This document shows, piece by piece, positions 8,188-17,211 of a stretch of 64,000 nt of DNA. Source of the stretch: Flavobacterium sharifuzzamanii (GTDB lineage: Bacteria > Bacteroidota > Bacteroidia > Flavobacteriales > Flavobacteriaceae); assembly GCF_003254585.1 (NCBI RefSeq), contig NZ_QJGZ01000034.1:124001-188000 (forward strand), read 5' to 3'. Position numbers and translations under genes: made by a program. Within the stretch, counting starts at the first letter, position 1, and every line of letters starts with the position of its first letter. The notes beneath the pieces were generated by a model. The model saw only the letters and a program-made list of their open reading frames with translations, had not been told where the DNA came from and made no database searches.

Positions 8188-11100
8188 ATGTTAGATAAAA
8201 TTATCAAGTTTAGTATACGAAACAAATTCGTAATACTATTATTTACCCTTGCGCTCATTGCTTGGGGAAGCTATTCGCTTAAAAAATTACCGCTCGATGC
8301 CTTGCCAGATGTAACCAACAATCAGGTTCAGATTATTACAACTGCACCAACACTGGCAAGTCAGGAAATCGAACAATTAATTACGTATCCCTTAGAAAGA
8401 GCTGTAAAAACAGTTCCAAATGTTATAGAACTCCGCAGTATTTCTCGTTTCGGATTATCGGTTGTAACCGTAGTTTTCGAAGATGATGTAGATATTTATT
8501 GGGCGCGTGAGCAGATTTTTCAGCGTTTAAAACAAGCAGAAGAAAATATCCCCGATTATGTAGATTCTCCAGAATTAGCGCCAATTTCTACAGGTTTAGG
8601 AGAAATTTACCAGTACGATGTTTATGCCAAAAAAGGCTATGAAAACAAATATAGTGCAATTGAACTGAGAACAATTCAGGATTGGATTATTATTCCGCAA
8701 TTGCAAGGAATTAAAGGAGTTGCCGAAGTAAGCTCTTGGGGAGGAAAACTAAAACAGTTTGAAATTGCCGTAAACCCAAATATGCTGAATAGTTTAGGCG
8801 TAACGATTACTGAAATTTTTGATGCTTTAGAAAAAAATAATCAAAATACAGGAGGAGCTTATATTGAAAAAGACCAGTATACTTATTTTATTCGTGGTGT
8901 TGGAATGGCAAAAGGCATAAAAGATCTTGAAAATGTGGTAGTAAAAAACCGAAACGGCTCGCCAGTTTTGGTTCGAAATGTCGCACAGGTTCGAGAAGGT
9001 ATTGCACTACGCTACGGGGCATCAACAAAAGACGGAAAAGGAGAAATTGTTTCTGGAATGGTTTTGATGTTAAAAGGAGAAAACTCAAGTGCAGTTGTTA
9101 ATCGTGTGCACGAAAAAATGGCTCAGATTAATAAAAGCCTTCCAGAAGGAGTTGTTGCAGAAGCCTTTATTGATAGAGGAAAACTCGTTGACAATTCCAT
9201 TAAAACTATTACAAAGAATTTATTAGAAGGAGCATTAATCGTAATTTTTGTCTTGATATTATTCTTAGGAAATCTTCGCGCAGGGTTAATTGTCGCTTCT
9301 GTGATTCCGTTGGCGATGCTGTTTGCCGTTATTTTAATGAATGCCTTTGGCGTAAGCGGAAACTTAATGAGTTTAGGCGCCATAGATTTCGGAATTATAG
9401 TGGATGGTGCCGTAATCATTGTCGAAGCCACAATGCATCATCTCCAGAAATTCAAAAACAAAAAAGAATTGACGCAGGAAGAAATGGACGATGAGGTTTA
9501 CAATTCGGCTTCAAAAATTAGAAATAGTGCGGCTTTTGGTGAAATTATCATTTTGATCGTATATCTGCCAATTCTAGCTTTGATTGGAACAGAAGGAAAA
9601 ATGTTTAAGCCAATGGCCATGACAGTTGGTTTTGCCATTATTGGAGCTTTTATCCTTTCGCTAACTTATATTCCGATGATGAGCGCTTTGTTTCTTTCTA
9701 AAAAAACAGAGCACAAAGAAAATTTCAGCGACCGCATGATTGCTTGGTTAGAAAACCGTTATATGCCTTTATTAAATAAAGCTTTAGAGTTTAAAAAAGT
9801 GGTGCTTTCTGTTGCGATTGGGTTATTCGCATTTGCTTTTATTGTTTTTCAAAATATGGGAGGCGAATTTATTCCGACAATCGAAGAAGGCGATTTAGCA
9901 ATAAATGCAAGCATTATGACGGGAAGTTCGCTTACGCAGATGGTTGAAACGGCTACGAAGTACGAACAGATTCTGAAAGCAAAATTCCCTGAAATTAAAA
10001 CCATTGTAACCAAAATCGGAAGCGGTGAAATTCCGACCGATCCAATGCCGATTGAAAGCGGTGATTTGATTATTGTTTTAAAAGACAAAAAAGAGTGGAG
10101 AAGCAAGTATAATAATTGGGAAGAATTGGCTAATGCAATGAAAGAAGAAATGGAAATTATTCCAGGAGCGAATATCGAAATTTCGCAGCCAATCCAAATG
10201 CGTTTTAACGAATTAATGACAGGAAGCCGATCTGATATTGCCATCAAAATTTTTGGTGACGATTTGGAAATTCTGGATGCCAAAGCGACAGAATTGATTT
10301 CGAAAATAAAAGGAATTGAAGGAATCGGAGATTTAAAAGCTGATAAGGTAACAGGATTGCCGCAGATTACCATTAAATATGATTATGATAAAATCGCTCT
10401 TTATGGGCTAAATATTTCAGATATCAACCAGATTATCCGCTCGTCTTTTGCTGGTGAAGTTGCAGGAAAGATTTACGATGAAAGCAAAAGGTTTGATGTT
10501 GTGGTGAGAATGGACGAAAACAATCGTGGCGATATTACAGATGTGAGCAATTTGTTTATTCCGCTTCCGAACGGACAGCAAGTACCGCTTTCTCAGGTGG
10601 CTTCTGTTGAATACGAACAAGGGCCTGTGCAAGTCATCCGCGAAGACGGAAAAAGAAGAATCACCGTTGGATTAAATGTTCGCGGAAGAGATATTAAAAG
10701 TGTTGTAGAAGAAATTCAGGCAAAATTGGATAAAAATTTCAAACTTCCTTCAGGCTATTATGTGACTTATGGCGGACAGTTCGAAAATCTGATTGAAGCT
10801 TCAAAAAGACTTTCTGTAGCCTTACCAATTGCTTTAGGGCTGATTTTGGTCTTGTTATATTTTACTTTCAAAAGTGCCAAACAAGCACTGCTGATTTTTA
10901 GTGCGATTCCGTTGTCGGCCATTGGAGGTGTTTTTGCGCTTTCGCTAAGAGGGATGCCATTTAGCATTTCTGCCGGAATTGGTTTTATTGCCTTATTCGG
11001 AATTGCGGTTTTAAACGGAATTGTATTGATTTCGTATTTCAATCAATTAAAAACAGAAGGTATTTCAGATCCGTTTCAGAGAATCCTTATCGGAACCAAA

Positions 11101-11313
11101 ACGCGTTTACGTCCTGTTTTAATGACCGCAGCCGTAGCTTCATTAGGATTTCTGCCAATGGCAATATCGACAAGTGGTGGGGCAGAAGTACAAAAACCTC
11201 TTGCAACTGTAGTAATCGGCGGATTAATCTCAGCAACTTTATTGACCTTAATCGTTTTACCGATTTTGTATTTATTGTTGGAACGTGGATTTAAACGCAA
11301 GGATAATTCGTAA
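8188..11313 (+). CDS. czcA: CzcA-family heavy-metal/proton antiporter, RND inner-membrane pump
   Basis: A 1,041-residue RND transporter of normal length. It begins with MLDKIIKFSIRNKFVILLF (TM1), followed by the pore motif LPLDALPDVTNNQVQI. TM4 carries Asp400 and Asp406 in DFGIIVDGAVIIVEA with Glu413, the DFG...DGA pattern of cobalt/zinc/cadmium (CzcA-type) pumps rather than the Cu/Ag CusA pattern; the usual final Asn of that motif is Ala here. Two large periplasmic loops and twelve TM segments can be traced. It moves metal from periplasm/cytoplasm to the outer-membrane channel using proton flow. The channel and adaptor genes follow. Confidence 0.93.
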   Translation: MLDKIIKFSIRNKFVILLFTLALIAWGSYSLKKLPLDALPDVTNNQVQIITTAPTLASQEIEQLITYPLERAVKTVPNVIELRSISRFGLSVVTVVFEDDVDIYWAREQIFQRLKQAEENIPDYVDSPELAPISTGLGEIYQYDVYAKKGYENKYSAIELRTIQDWIIIPQLQGIKGVAEVSSWGGKLKQFEIAVNPNMLNSLGVTITEIFDALEKNNQNTGGAYIEKDQYTYFIRGVGMAKGIKDLENVVVKNRNGSPVLVRNVAQVREGIALRYGASTKDGKGEIVSGMVLMLKGENSSAVVNRVHEKMAQINKSLPEGVVAEAFIDRGKLVDNSIKTITKNLLEGALIVIFVLILFLGNLRAGLIVASVIPLAMLFAVILMNAFGVSGNLMSLGAIDFGIIVDGAVIIVEATMHHLQKFKNKKELTQEEMDDEVYNSASKIRNSAAFGEIIILIVYLPILALIGTEGKMFKPMAMTVGFAIIGAFILSLTYIPMMSALFLSKKTEHKENFSDRMIAWLENRYMPLLNKALEFKKVVLSVAIGLFAFAFIVFQNMGGEFIPTIEEGDLAINASIMTGSSLTQMVETATKYEQILKAKFPEIKTIVTKIGSGEIPTDPMPIESGDLIIVLKDKKEWRSKYNNWEELANAMKEEMEIIPGANIEISQPIQMRFNELMTGSRSDIAIKIFGDDLEILDAKATELISKIKGIEGIGDLKADKVTGLPQITIKYDYDKIALYGLNISDINQIIRSSFAGEVAGKIYDESKRFDVVVRMDENNRGDITDVSNLFIPLPNGQQVPLSQVASVEYEQGPVQVIREDGKRRITVGLNVRGRDIKSVVEEIQAKLDKNFKLPSGYYVTYGGQFENLIEASKRLSVALPIALGLILVLLYFTFKSAKQALLIFSAIPLSAIGGVFALSLRGMPFSISAGIGFIALFGIAVLNGIVLISYFNQLKTEGISDPFQRILIGTKTRLRPVLMTAAVASLGFLPMAISTSGGAEVQKPLATVVIGGLISATLLTLIVLPILYLLLERGFKRKDNS

Positions 11314-11351
11314 ATGAGAAAATTTGATAATTAGATAATTTACTGCTGAAT

Positions 11352-11467
11352 GTAACAAAGATTTTTCACGCAGATTCTAGCAGATTAAAGCAGATTTAAT
11401 TTTGATTTTAATTGATAATAATCTGCGTCTATCAGCTTAAATCTTTTTTAAATCTGCGTGAAACAAA
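11352..11467. repeat. Inverted CGCAGATT-type dispersed repeat between czcA and the TolC-like gene
   Basis: Two imperfectly matching arms, TTTTTCACGCAGATT...AGCAGATTTAA and AATCTGCG...AAATCTGCGTGAAAC, face each other across the gap. Related CAGATT/AATCTG motifs occur near 24.9, 29.2, 34.7 and 59.3 kb. It lies inside the putative operon, so the transcript would fold into a long hairpin here. Confidence 0.6.
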
Positions 11468-11477
11468 AATTATAAAA

Positions 11478-12728
11478 ATGAAAAAATCAATATATAAAAT
11501 GCAAACCAAAACCTTTGCGAACTTTGCGAAAAAAACCTTGCGAACTCTGCGGTTAAGCACATTTCTATTGGCAAGCACAGCAACATTTGCCCAGCAAACT
11601 ATCAGTTTAGAAAAAGCAATAGAACTCGCTAAATCAAACAACATCGATTTAAAAATTGCCGATAAAGAAATAGAAAAGCAAACCGTTCTTAAAAAAGCAA
11701 CTTTTCAGCCAGATCCGCTTCAAGTACAGTATCAGGGTGGCCAGTTCAATAGTGCCGATTACGATCATAACGTTTCTGTACAGCAGTTTTTTCCGTTAGG
11801 AAATATTACTAAAGCGAACAGACAATTGCAGGAAGAATTGGCAAAATTGGCCGAAAAGCAAAAAGCCCTGTCTTCGTATGAAATCGAAAAAGCGGTTACA
11901 TTGGCGTATTATCAATATTTATATGGCGTTTCAATTCAGAAACTCAATTCAGAATTGAATGATATTTATACCAAATTTCTAAAGAACGCCGAATTGCGTT
12001 TTAAAACAGGAGAAAGCGGAAACATCGAAGTAATTAGCGCTAAAGCAAAAGTAAAGGAAATTGAAACTCAGAAAGCGCAGTTAGAGTATGATCTGGCAAT
12101 CTATCAGAAACAATTGCAGTTTTTTATTCAGACAAATGAAAATATTGTTCCTGACCAAAATACGGCTTTGCAATATACTTTTATAGAAAATCAAGAAAAC
12201 ACAAAAGCTGAAGCTTTGATGACCGATTTTTATGAGCAGCAGATTTCGGTTTATCAGAAAGAAGCTGGAACATTTAAAGCTTTACGTACACCAAAAGTAG
12301 GTTTAGGATATTTTGCTCAGACGATAAATAAAGAATCGCTGTTTCAAGGTTTTACAGCCGGATTGCAGATTCCGTTGTTTGGAGGAGTTAATACAACCAA
12401 AGCAAAAGCAGCAGAAATTAGCATTTCGCAGTCGCAAATGGCTTTGGATAAAAACAAAATGATGCTGAATCTGCAACAAGAAGAATTGAAAAATAACTTC
12501 GAAAAGCAGCAGAAAAACTTAGCCTATTTTCAGAATGAAGGTCAGCAATATGCCAATCAGATTATAGAAACTGCCCAGAAAAGTTATGCCAATGGTGATA
12601 TGAGTTATTGGTCGTATATCAGCTTTCTGAATCAGGCGATCGATATTAAAAAGCAGTTTGCAGAAGCGACGCACAGCTACAATCAAAGCGCTATCGAACT
12701 TCAATTTCCAACCATCAAAAACAATTAA
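11478..12728 (+). CDS. TolC-family outer-membrane efflux channel (CzcC-like)
   Basis: Start taken at the ATG at 11478 because the upstream 22 codons fall in the intergenic repeat. The 416-residue product has a signal peptide ending near STATFAQQ and two repeated coiled-coil halves: EKAIELAKSNNIDLKIADKEIE... and the C-terminal NKMMLNLQQEELKNNFEKQQ..., as in outer-membrane efflux proteins. It forms the outer-membrane duct for the CzcA pump. Bases about 11510-11558, coding for part of the signal peptide, contain the dispersed repeat CTTTGCGAACTTTGCG followed by CTTGCGAACTCTGCGGTTAA. The adaptor gene follows after 2 bp. Confidence 0.88.
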   Translation: MKKSIYKMQTKTFANFAKKTLRTLRLSTFLLASTATFAQQTISLEKAIELAKSNNIDLKIADKEIEKQTVLKKATFQPDPLQVQYQGGQFNSADYDHNVSVQQFFPLGNITKANRQLQEELAKLAEKQKALSSYEIEKAVTLAYYQYLYGVSIQKLNSELNDIYTKFLKNAELRFKTGESGNIEVISAKAKVKEIETQKAQLEYDLAIYQKQLQFFIQTNENIVPDQNTALQYTFIENQENTKAEALMTDFYEQQISVYQKEAGTFKALRTPKVGLGYFAQTINKESLFQGFTAGLQIPLFGGVNTTKAKAAEISISQSQMALDKNKMMLNLQQEELKNNFEKQQKNLAYFQNEGQQYANQIIETAQKSYANGDMSYWSYISFLNQAIDIKKQFAEATHSYNQSAIELQFPTIKNN

Positions 12729-12730
12729 AA

Positions 12731-13987
12731 ATGAAAAATATACTTAGAAATTTAACCGCAAAGTTCGCAAAGATTTTCACGCAAAGTTCGCAAAGATGGA
12801 TTGCTTATAGCTTACTGCTTATTGCCTATAGCGGAATGTTAAATTCTTGCAATGAAAAGAAAACCGAAGAACCTCAGGAAGAAGAAAAGTCAACTACAGA
12901 AGTAGCTTTAACGGAATCTCAATACAAAACTGTCGGAATTGAAACTGGTTCTGTAGAAGATAGAAACCTTAACAAGGTTATCAAAGCCAATGGTTACACG
13001 ACAGTTCCACCGCAAAATTCAGCTGAAGTTTCGACTTTAATTGGCGGAACAGTAAAGGATATTTTTGTTTTGGAAGGAACGTATGTAAACAAAGGAAAAG
13101 TTCTAGCAACGATTCAGAATCTTGAAGTTATTGGCATGCAGGAAGATTATCAGTCGGCTGTTGCCAATGTAGAATACCTGCAGTTAGAATATAACCGTCA
13201 GAAAACATTAAGCGACGAAAATGTCAATCCGAGAAAAACTTTTCAGGAAGTAAAAGCCAAACTTGCAGCTGAAAGAGCTCGTGCACAAGCAGCAAAAAAT
13301 AAACTCGATGCTTTACATGTTAATACAAAAGGAACAACATCGGTAGTGCCAATTGTTTCGCCAATAAATGGTTTTGTTGGAAAAATCAATATTGCTAAAG
13401 GAGCTTTTGCCAACACAGGAGTTTCGCTTTTTGAAGTGGTTGACAACAGTCAGATGCATTTGGATTTGAATGTATATGAAAAAGATTTAGGTTCAATTTC
13501 TATTGGTCAGGTAATTGACTTTGTTTTGACCAATCAGTCGAATAAATCGATAAAAGGAAAGATATTCGGAATCAATAAATCTTTCTCTAACGAAAGTAAA
13601 ACTGTTGCTGTACATGCCAAAATTGACCCCGCTGATGCCAAAGGACTGATTCCGGGAATGTATGTTTCGGCGAATATTAATATTACGAATGCAACAGTTC
13701 CAGCACTTCCAAAAGATGCAGTGGTCAAAAATGCAGACAAGTACTTTGTTTTTATTGAAGAAGAAGGTAATGCAGAAGAAAAACACGAGCACAAAGAAGG
13801 TGAAAAGGAAGAAGCTCACGAAAAAGAAATTCATTTTAAAGCCATAGAAGTTATGCCAGGAACAACCGATTTAGGTTTTACTGAAGTGAAGTTCGTAAAT
13901 GATATTCCAGTTAACGCCAAAATTGTAACGAAAGGCGCATTTTATCTGCTTTCAGCAATGAAGGGCGGAGGAGAGCATACGCACTAG
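12731..13987 (+). CDS. czcB: RND efflux periplasmic adaptor lipoprotein (CzcB-like)
   Basis: A 418-residue membrane-fusion protein. The lipobox region LLIAYSGMLNSC predicts a lipidated Cys. It has a biotinyl-lipoyl-type half (GTVKDIFVLEGTYVNKGKVL), a coiled hairpin (residues about 135-195), a second lipoyl half (VSPINGFVGKINIAKGAF) and a beta-barrel domain. A His/Glu-rich insert (HEHKEGEKEEAHEKEIHF) and the C-terminal GGGEHTH are likely metal-binding. It links the CzcA pump to the channel. The signal sequence is encoded by two dispersed repeats: TTAACCGCAAAGTTCGCAAAG (the reverse orientation of that in the preceding gene) and a GCTTATAGCTTACTGCTTATTG motif. Confidence 0.88.
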   Translation: MKNILRNLTAKFAKIFTQSSQRWIAYSLLLIAYSGMLNSCNEKKTEEPQEEEKSTTEVALTESQYKTVGIETGSVEDRNLNKVIKANGYTTVPPQNSAEVSTLIGGTVKDIFVLEGTYVNKGKVLATIQNLEVIGMQEDYQSAVANVEYLQLEYNRQKTLSDENVNPRKTFQEVKAKLAAERARAQAAKNKLDALHVNTKGTTSVVPIVSPINGFVGKINIAKGAFANTGVSLFEVVDNSQMHLDLNVYEKDLGSISIGQVIDFVLTNQSNKSIKGKIFGINKSFSNESKTVAVHAKIDPADAKGLIPGMYVSANINITNATVPALPKDAVVKNADKYFVFIEEEGNAEEKHEHKEGEKEEAHEKEIHFKAIEVMPGTTDLGFTEVKFVNDIPVNAKIVTKGAFYLLSAMKGGGEHTH

Positions 13988-13997
13988 TTTTTTTAAA

Positions 13998-14180
13998 GAT
14001 GCTAAGATACAAAGGTGCTGAGATGCTGAGTTTTTCTCATTTTATGTCATTTCGACGAAGGAGAAATCTTCGCGAGAAGCTCGACAAAGATTAGGTTTTC
14101 GGTACGGAGTTACTTGTGGAGATTTCTCCTTCGTCGAAATGACAAATTGAACGTTTAATTCTCATTCAGTAAAAAACTTA
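13998..14180. repeat. 100-bp dispersed palindromic repeat nested in a second inverted repeat
   Basis: Bases 14045-14144 form a 100-bp element with arms TGTCATTTCGACGAAGGAG and CTCCTTCGTCGAAATGACA. A second copy of identical length and arms is at 34615-34714. Outside it, ACAAAGGTGCTGAG and CTTAGCACCTTTGT form outer arms. It fills the gap between the adaptor gene and the P-type ATPase; the region just before the ATPase start also holds repeated ACATGAAACCTGAAACATGAAAC-like sequence. Confidence 0.75.
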
Positions 14181-14289
14181 GCACCTTTGTGGCAATAAAC
14201 TTTACCACAAAATGCTTAAATTTAGGACATTATTTAAACAGAGTTTCAGAACAGCAAAAACATGAAACCTGAAACATGAAACAAAAAAA

Positions 14290-16290
14290 ATGATACATCA
14301 AGATAAAGAAGTAAAAAGTACAAAAAATAAAGCCAAACCTTCCTGCTGCTGTTCTCATGATGAACCTGTGCATTCTGAGAATGATGGGCACGATCACGAA
14401 GGTCATGATCATGAACACAATACAGAAGGAAGTTGGTTTAAATTGTTCTTGCCATCTATTATATCTTTTGTTTTACTTATTATTGGAATTGGTTTTGATA
14501 ACTATTTTCCGCAAGATTGGTTTACAGGATATGTTAGAATTGCGTGGTATGCTATTGCATATCTTCCAGTTGGATTTCCAGTTATAAGAGAAGCTTATGA
14601 AAGCATAGTAAAAGGAGATATTTTTTCTGAGTTTTTCCTCATGTGCATTGCCACAATTGGAGCTTTTGCCATTGGAGAATATCCAGAAGGTGTTGCTGTT
14701 ATGCTGTTTTATACAATTGGAGAAACCTTTCAGGGAATGGCAGTTAACCGCGCAAAATCAAGTATTAAGAGCCTTTTGGATCAGCGCCCCGATGAGGTTC
14801 ATATATTAGAAAACAATATTGCAGTAAAAGTCAAAGCCAAAGATGTTCAGATAGGAGCTATTATTCAGCTTAAAGCAGGAGAAAAACTAGGATTGGATGG
14901 CGAATTATTATCAGATTCCGCTTCATTTAATACTGCAGCTTTAACGGGAGAAAGCAAACCTGATACCAAGAAGAAAGGCGAAACTGTTTTAGCAGGAATG
15001 ATAAACGGCAACACAATTGTCGAAGTAAAAGTAACAACTGCTTATAGTGATAGTAAACTGTCTAAAATTTTGGAATTGGTGCAGAACGCCACAACCAAAA
15101 AAGCGCCTGCGGAATTGTTCATTAGAAAATTTGCTAAAATATATACGCCAATTGTGGTATTTCTTGCAATTGCAATTTGTATAATTCCAATGCTTTTCGT
15201 CGATAATTATGTTTTTACAGATTGGCTTTACAGATCACTAGTTTTCCTTGTGATTTCCTGTCCATGTGCTTTGGTTATCAGTATTCCACTAGGTTATTTT
15301 GGCGGAATCGGTGCTGCGAGTAGAAACGGAATCCTGTTTAAAGGCAGTAATTTCCTTGACAGTATTTCGACAATCCAGAATGTGGTAGTAGACAAAACGG
15401 GAACTATGACCGAAGGTGTTTTTAAAGTTCAAGAAGTCATTATAAAACCCGAATTTGATAAAAACGAAATCTTAAAACTAGTCAATGCTCTTGAAAACAG
15501 AAGCACGCATCCTGTAGCCACAGCAATCCATAATCATGTTGGCCCAATTGATTCTTCGGTTGAATTAAAAGATATCGAAGAAATTTCAGGCCACGGACTA
15601 AAAGCGACAAACAATGGAAAAGAATTATTTGTTGGAAATTTTAAACTTTTGGACAAATACTCGATTTCGTATGATATTGATCCATCTTCAATCGTTTATA
15701 CCACAATTGCAATTGCTTACGAAGGTAAATTTGCAGGTTATTTGACTATTGCCGATGAAATTAAGGAAGATGCCAAAGAAACCGTTTCTAAACTAAAATC
15801 TTTAGGCGTAAAACTAACCATGCTGAGTGGAGATAAAGCGAATGTGGTTCAGTTTGTAGCTGATAAATTGGGAATAACTAAAGCTTTTGGCGATTTGCTT
15901 CCAGAAGATAAAGTGGATAAAGTCAACGAAATTAAATCTAAAAACGAAACAATTGCCTTTGTGGGCGATGGTGTAAATGATGCGCCTGTAATTGCTTTAA
16001 GTACCGTTGGAATTGCAATGGGAGGTTTAGGAAGCGATGCAGCTATAGAAACTGCTGATATTGTGATTCAGGATGATAAACCAAGCAAAATTGCAATGGC
16101 AATTAATATCGGAAAACAAACCAAAAAGATTGTCTGGCAGAATATTACACTCGCTTTTGCTGTAAAAGCTTTTGTCTTAATTCTAGGCGCTGGCGGACTT
16201 GCAACAATGTGGGAAGCTGTTTTTGCTGATGTTGGAGTGGCACTTTTAGCAATTTTGAATGCCGTGAGGATTCAGAGAATGAAGTTTTAG
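14290..16290 (+). CDS. zntA: Heavy-metal P1B-type ATPase (Zn/Cd/Co class)
   Basis: A 666-residue pump with TGES in the actuator domain, the metal-site CPC at residues 324-326 in TM6, the phosphorylated Asp368 in DKTGT, the HP motif of P1B ATPases (STHPVATAI), and GDGVNDAP. CPC plus a C-terminal TM Asp (FADVGVALLAILNA) fits the Zn/Cd/Pb/Co subgroup. Instead of an HMA domain it has a short N-terminal Cys/His tail (CCCSHDEP...HDHEGHDHEH). It would export metal from cytoplasm to periplasm, where the CzcCBA system can take it across the outer membrane. It closes the metal cluster. Confidence 0.92.
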   Translation: MIHQDKEVKSTKNKAKPSCCCSHDEPVHSENDGHDHEGHDHEHNTEGSWFKLFLPSIISFVLLIIGIGFDNYFPQDWFTGYVRIAWYAIAYLPVGFPVIREAYESIVKGDIFSEFFLMCIATIGAFAIGEYPEGVAVMLFYTIGETFQGMAVNRAKSSIKSLLDQRPDEVHILENNIAVKVKAKDVQIGAIIQLKAGEKLGLDGELLSDSASFNTAALTGESKPDTKKKGETVLAGMINGNTIVEVKVTTAYSDSKLSKILELVQNATTKKAPAELFIRKFAKIYTPIVVFLAIAICIIPMLFVDNYVFTDWLYRSLVFLVISCPCALVISIPLGYFGGIGAASRNGILFKGSNFLDSISTIQNVVVDKTGTMTEGVFKVQEVIIKPEFDKNEILKLVNALENRSTHPVATAIHNHVGPIDSSVELKDIEEISGHGLKATNNGKELFVGNFKLLDKYSISYDIDPSSIVYTTIAIAYEGKFAGYLTIADEIKEDAKETVSKLKSLGVKLTMLSGDKANVVQFVADKLGITKAFGDLLPEDKVDKVNEIKSKNETIAFVGDGVNDAPVIALSTVGIAMGGLGSDAAIETADIVIQDDKPSKIAMAINIGKQTKKIVWQNITLAFAVKAFVLILGAGGLATMWEAVFADVGVALLAILNAVRIQRMKF

Positions 16291-16393
16291 TTTGATGAAA
16301 TTCTGTCTTATTTTGATATAATTATAGCTAATATAGGTTGTTCTAATTGTTTTATATAGAGATATTTGTCACTAAAAACACATTTAATCAGAT

Positions 16394-17110
16394 ATGAATT
16401 GGGATAATTATTTGTTAGAAGAAAAAGCTCCTTGTGGATCAATTGCTCATTTAGGTATTCTAGAGGGAACTGTCTCGGGAATCTATGATTTATCTGAAAT
16501 AAATGATGATGCGAAAGTTTTATACTTATCAACACCAGTTAAAAAATCAAAAAAAAATTACACAAACTTTTCTTCGCTAATAGGGAAGAATAATATTGAG
16601 GCGATTAGTATAGATTACCTTGATGAAGAACGCATCTCAGTTTTTTCAACATTACCAAATTTAAAATATCTGCAAGTAAGTTCCAATAAACAAGATGAAA
16701 TTCCTGATTTAGGTTCTTTAGAATCTGTAGAAATTTTGGTACTTGCAAATATAACAAGAATTCAGAGTATAGATTTTGTAAAAAACATGAATAATCTGAA
16801 AACACTTTATATTTATGGAATAAATAATTTATATGATTTAACTCCTATTTCTCAACTAACTAATCTAGAAGAATTAGATATTGAACATGGAAAGATGAGT
16901 GGCACAGGAAAATCTATCAAAAGTATTAATCCATTAGAATCATTACGACAATTAAAATATCTACGTTTAGCATTAAGAATAGAAGATGATAGTGTTAATT
17001 TAAAATCACTATACAGATTACAAAAATTGCAAAAAATTATTTTACTTCCTCGTTATATGAAAAATAAATTTTGGGAAGGTTTGATTAAGGAATTGCCTCA
17101 ATTAATTTAG
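16394..17110 (+). CDS. Leucine-rich-repeat protein, function unknown
   Basis: A 238-residue cytoplasmic protein without signal peptide. From about residue 70 onward it consists of irregular 20-24-residue leucine-rich repeats, for example FSTLPNLKYLQVSSN, LGSLESVEILVLANI, VKNMNNLKTLYIYGI and ISQLTNLEELDIEHG. Solitary LRR proteins like this often act as binding or immunity-type proteins, but nothing nearby indicates a partner. The gene looks more AT-rich than its neighbours. Its stop lies at the end of a short minus-strand coding remnant. Confidence 0.75.
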   Translation: MNWDNYLLEEKAPCGSIAHLGILEGTVSGIYDLSEINDDAKVLYLSTPVKKSKKNYTNFSSLIGKNNIEAISIDYLDEERISVFSTLPNLKYLQVSSNKQDEIPDLGSLESVEILVLANITRIQSIDFVKNMNNLKTLYIYGINNLYDLTPISQLTNLEELDIEHGKMSGTGKSIKSINPLESLRQLKYLRLALRIEDDSVNLKSLYRLQKLQKIILLPRYMKNKFWEGLIKELPQLI

Positions 17111-17211
17111 TTTAAAGAAAGTAATTCATTGGTCCAATTGTAAATTTTTGCAAACAGTTCATAAGCTTCAAAGTTTTGAGCGGTAGTGATTCTGTTCAAA
17201 AACAAAGCGCT
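17108..17211 (-). pseudogene. Possible coding remnant in frame after the VOC gene stop
   Basis: Immediately past the TAA of the VOC gene (17212-17214), the same minus-strand frame stays open for 34 codons and reads protein-like sequence (SALFLNRITTAQNFEAYELF, then AKIYNWTNELLSLN) to a second TAA at 17108-17110, which touches the end of the LRR gene. It may be the lost C-terminus of a once longer protein or chance. I do not recognise the family. Confidence 0.3.
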
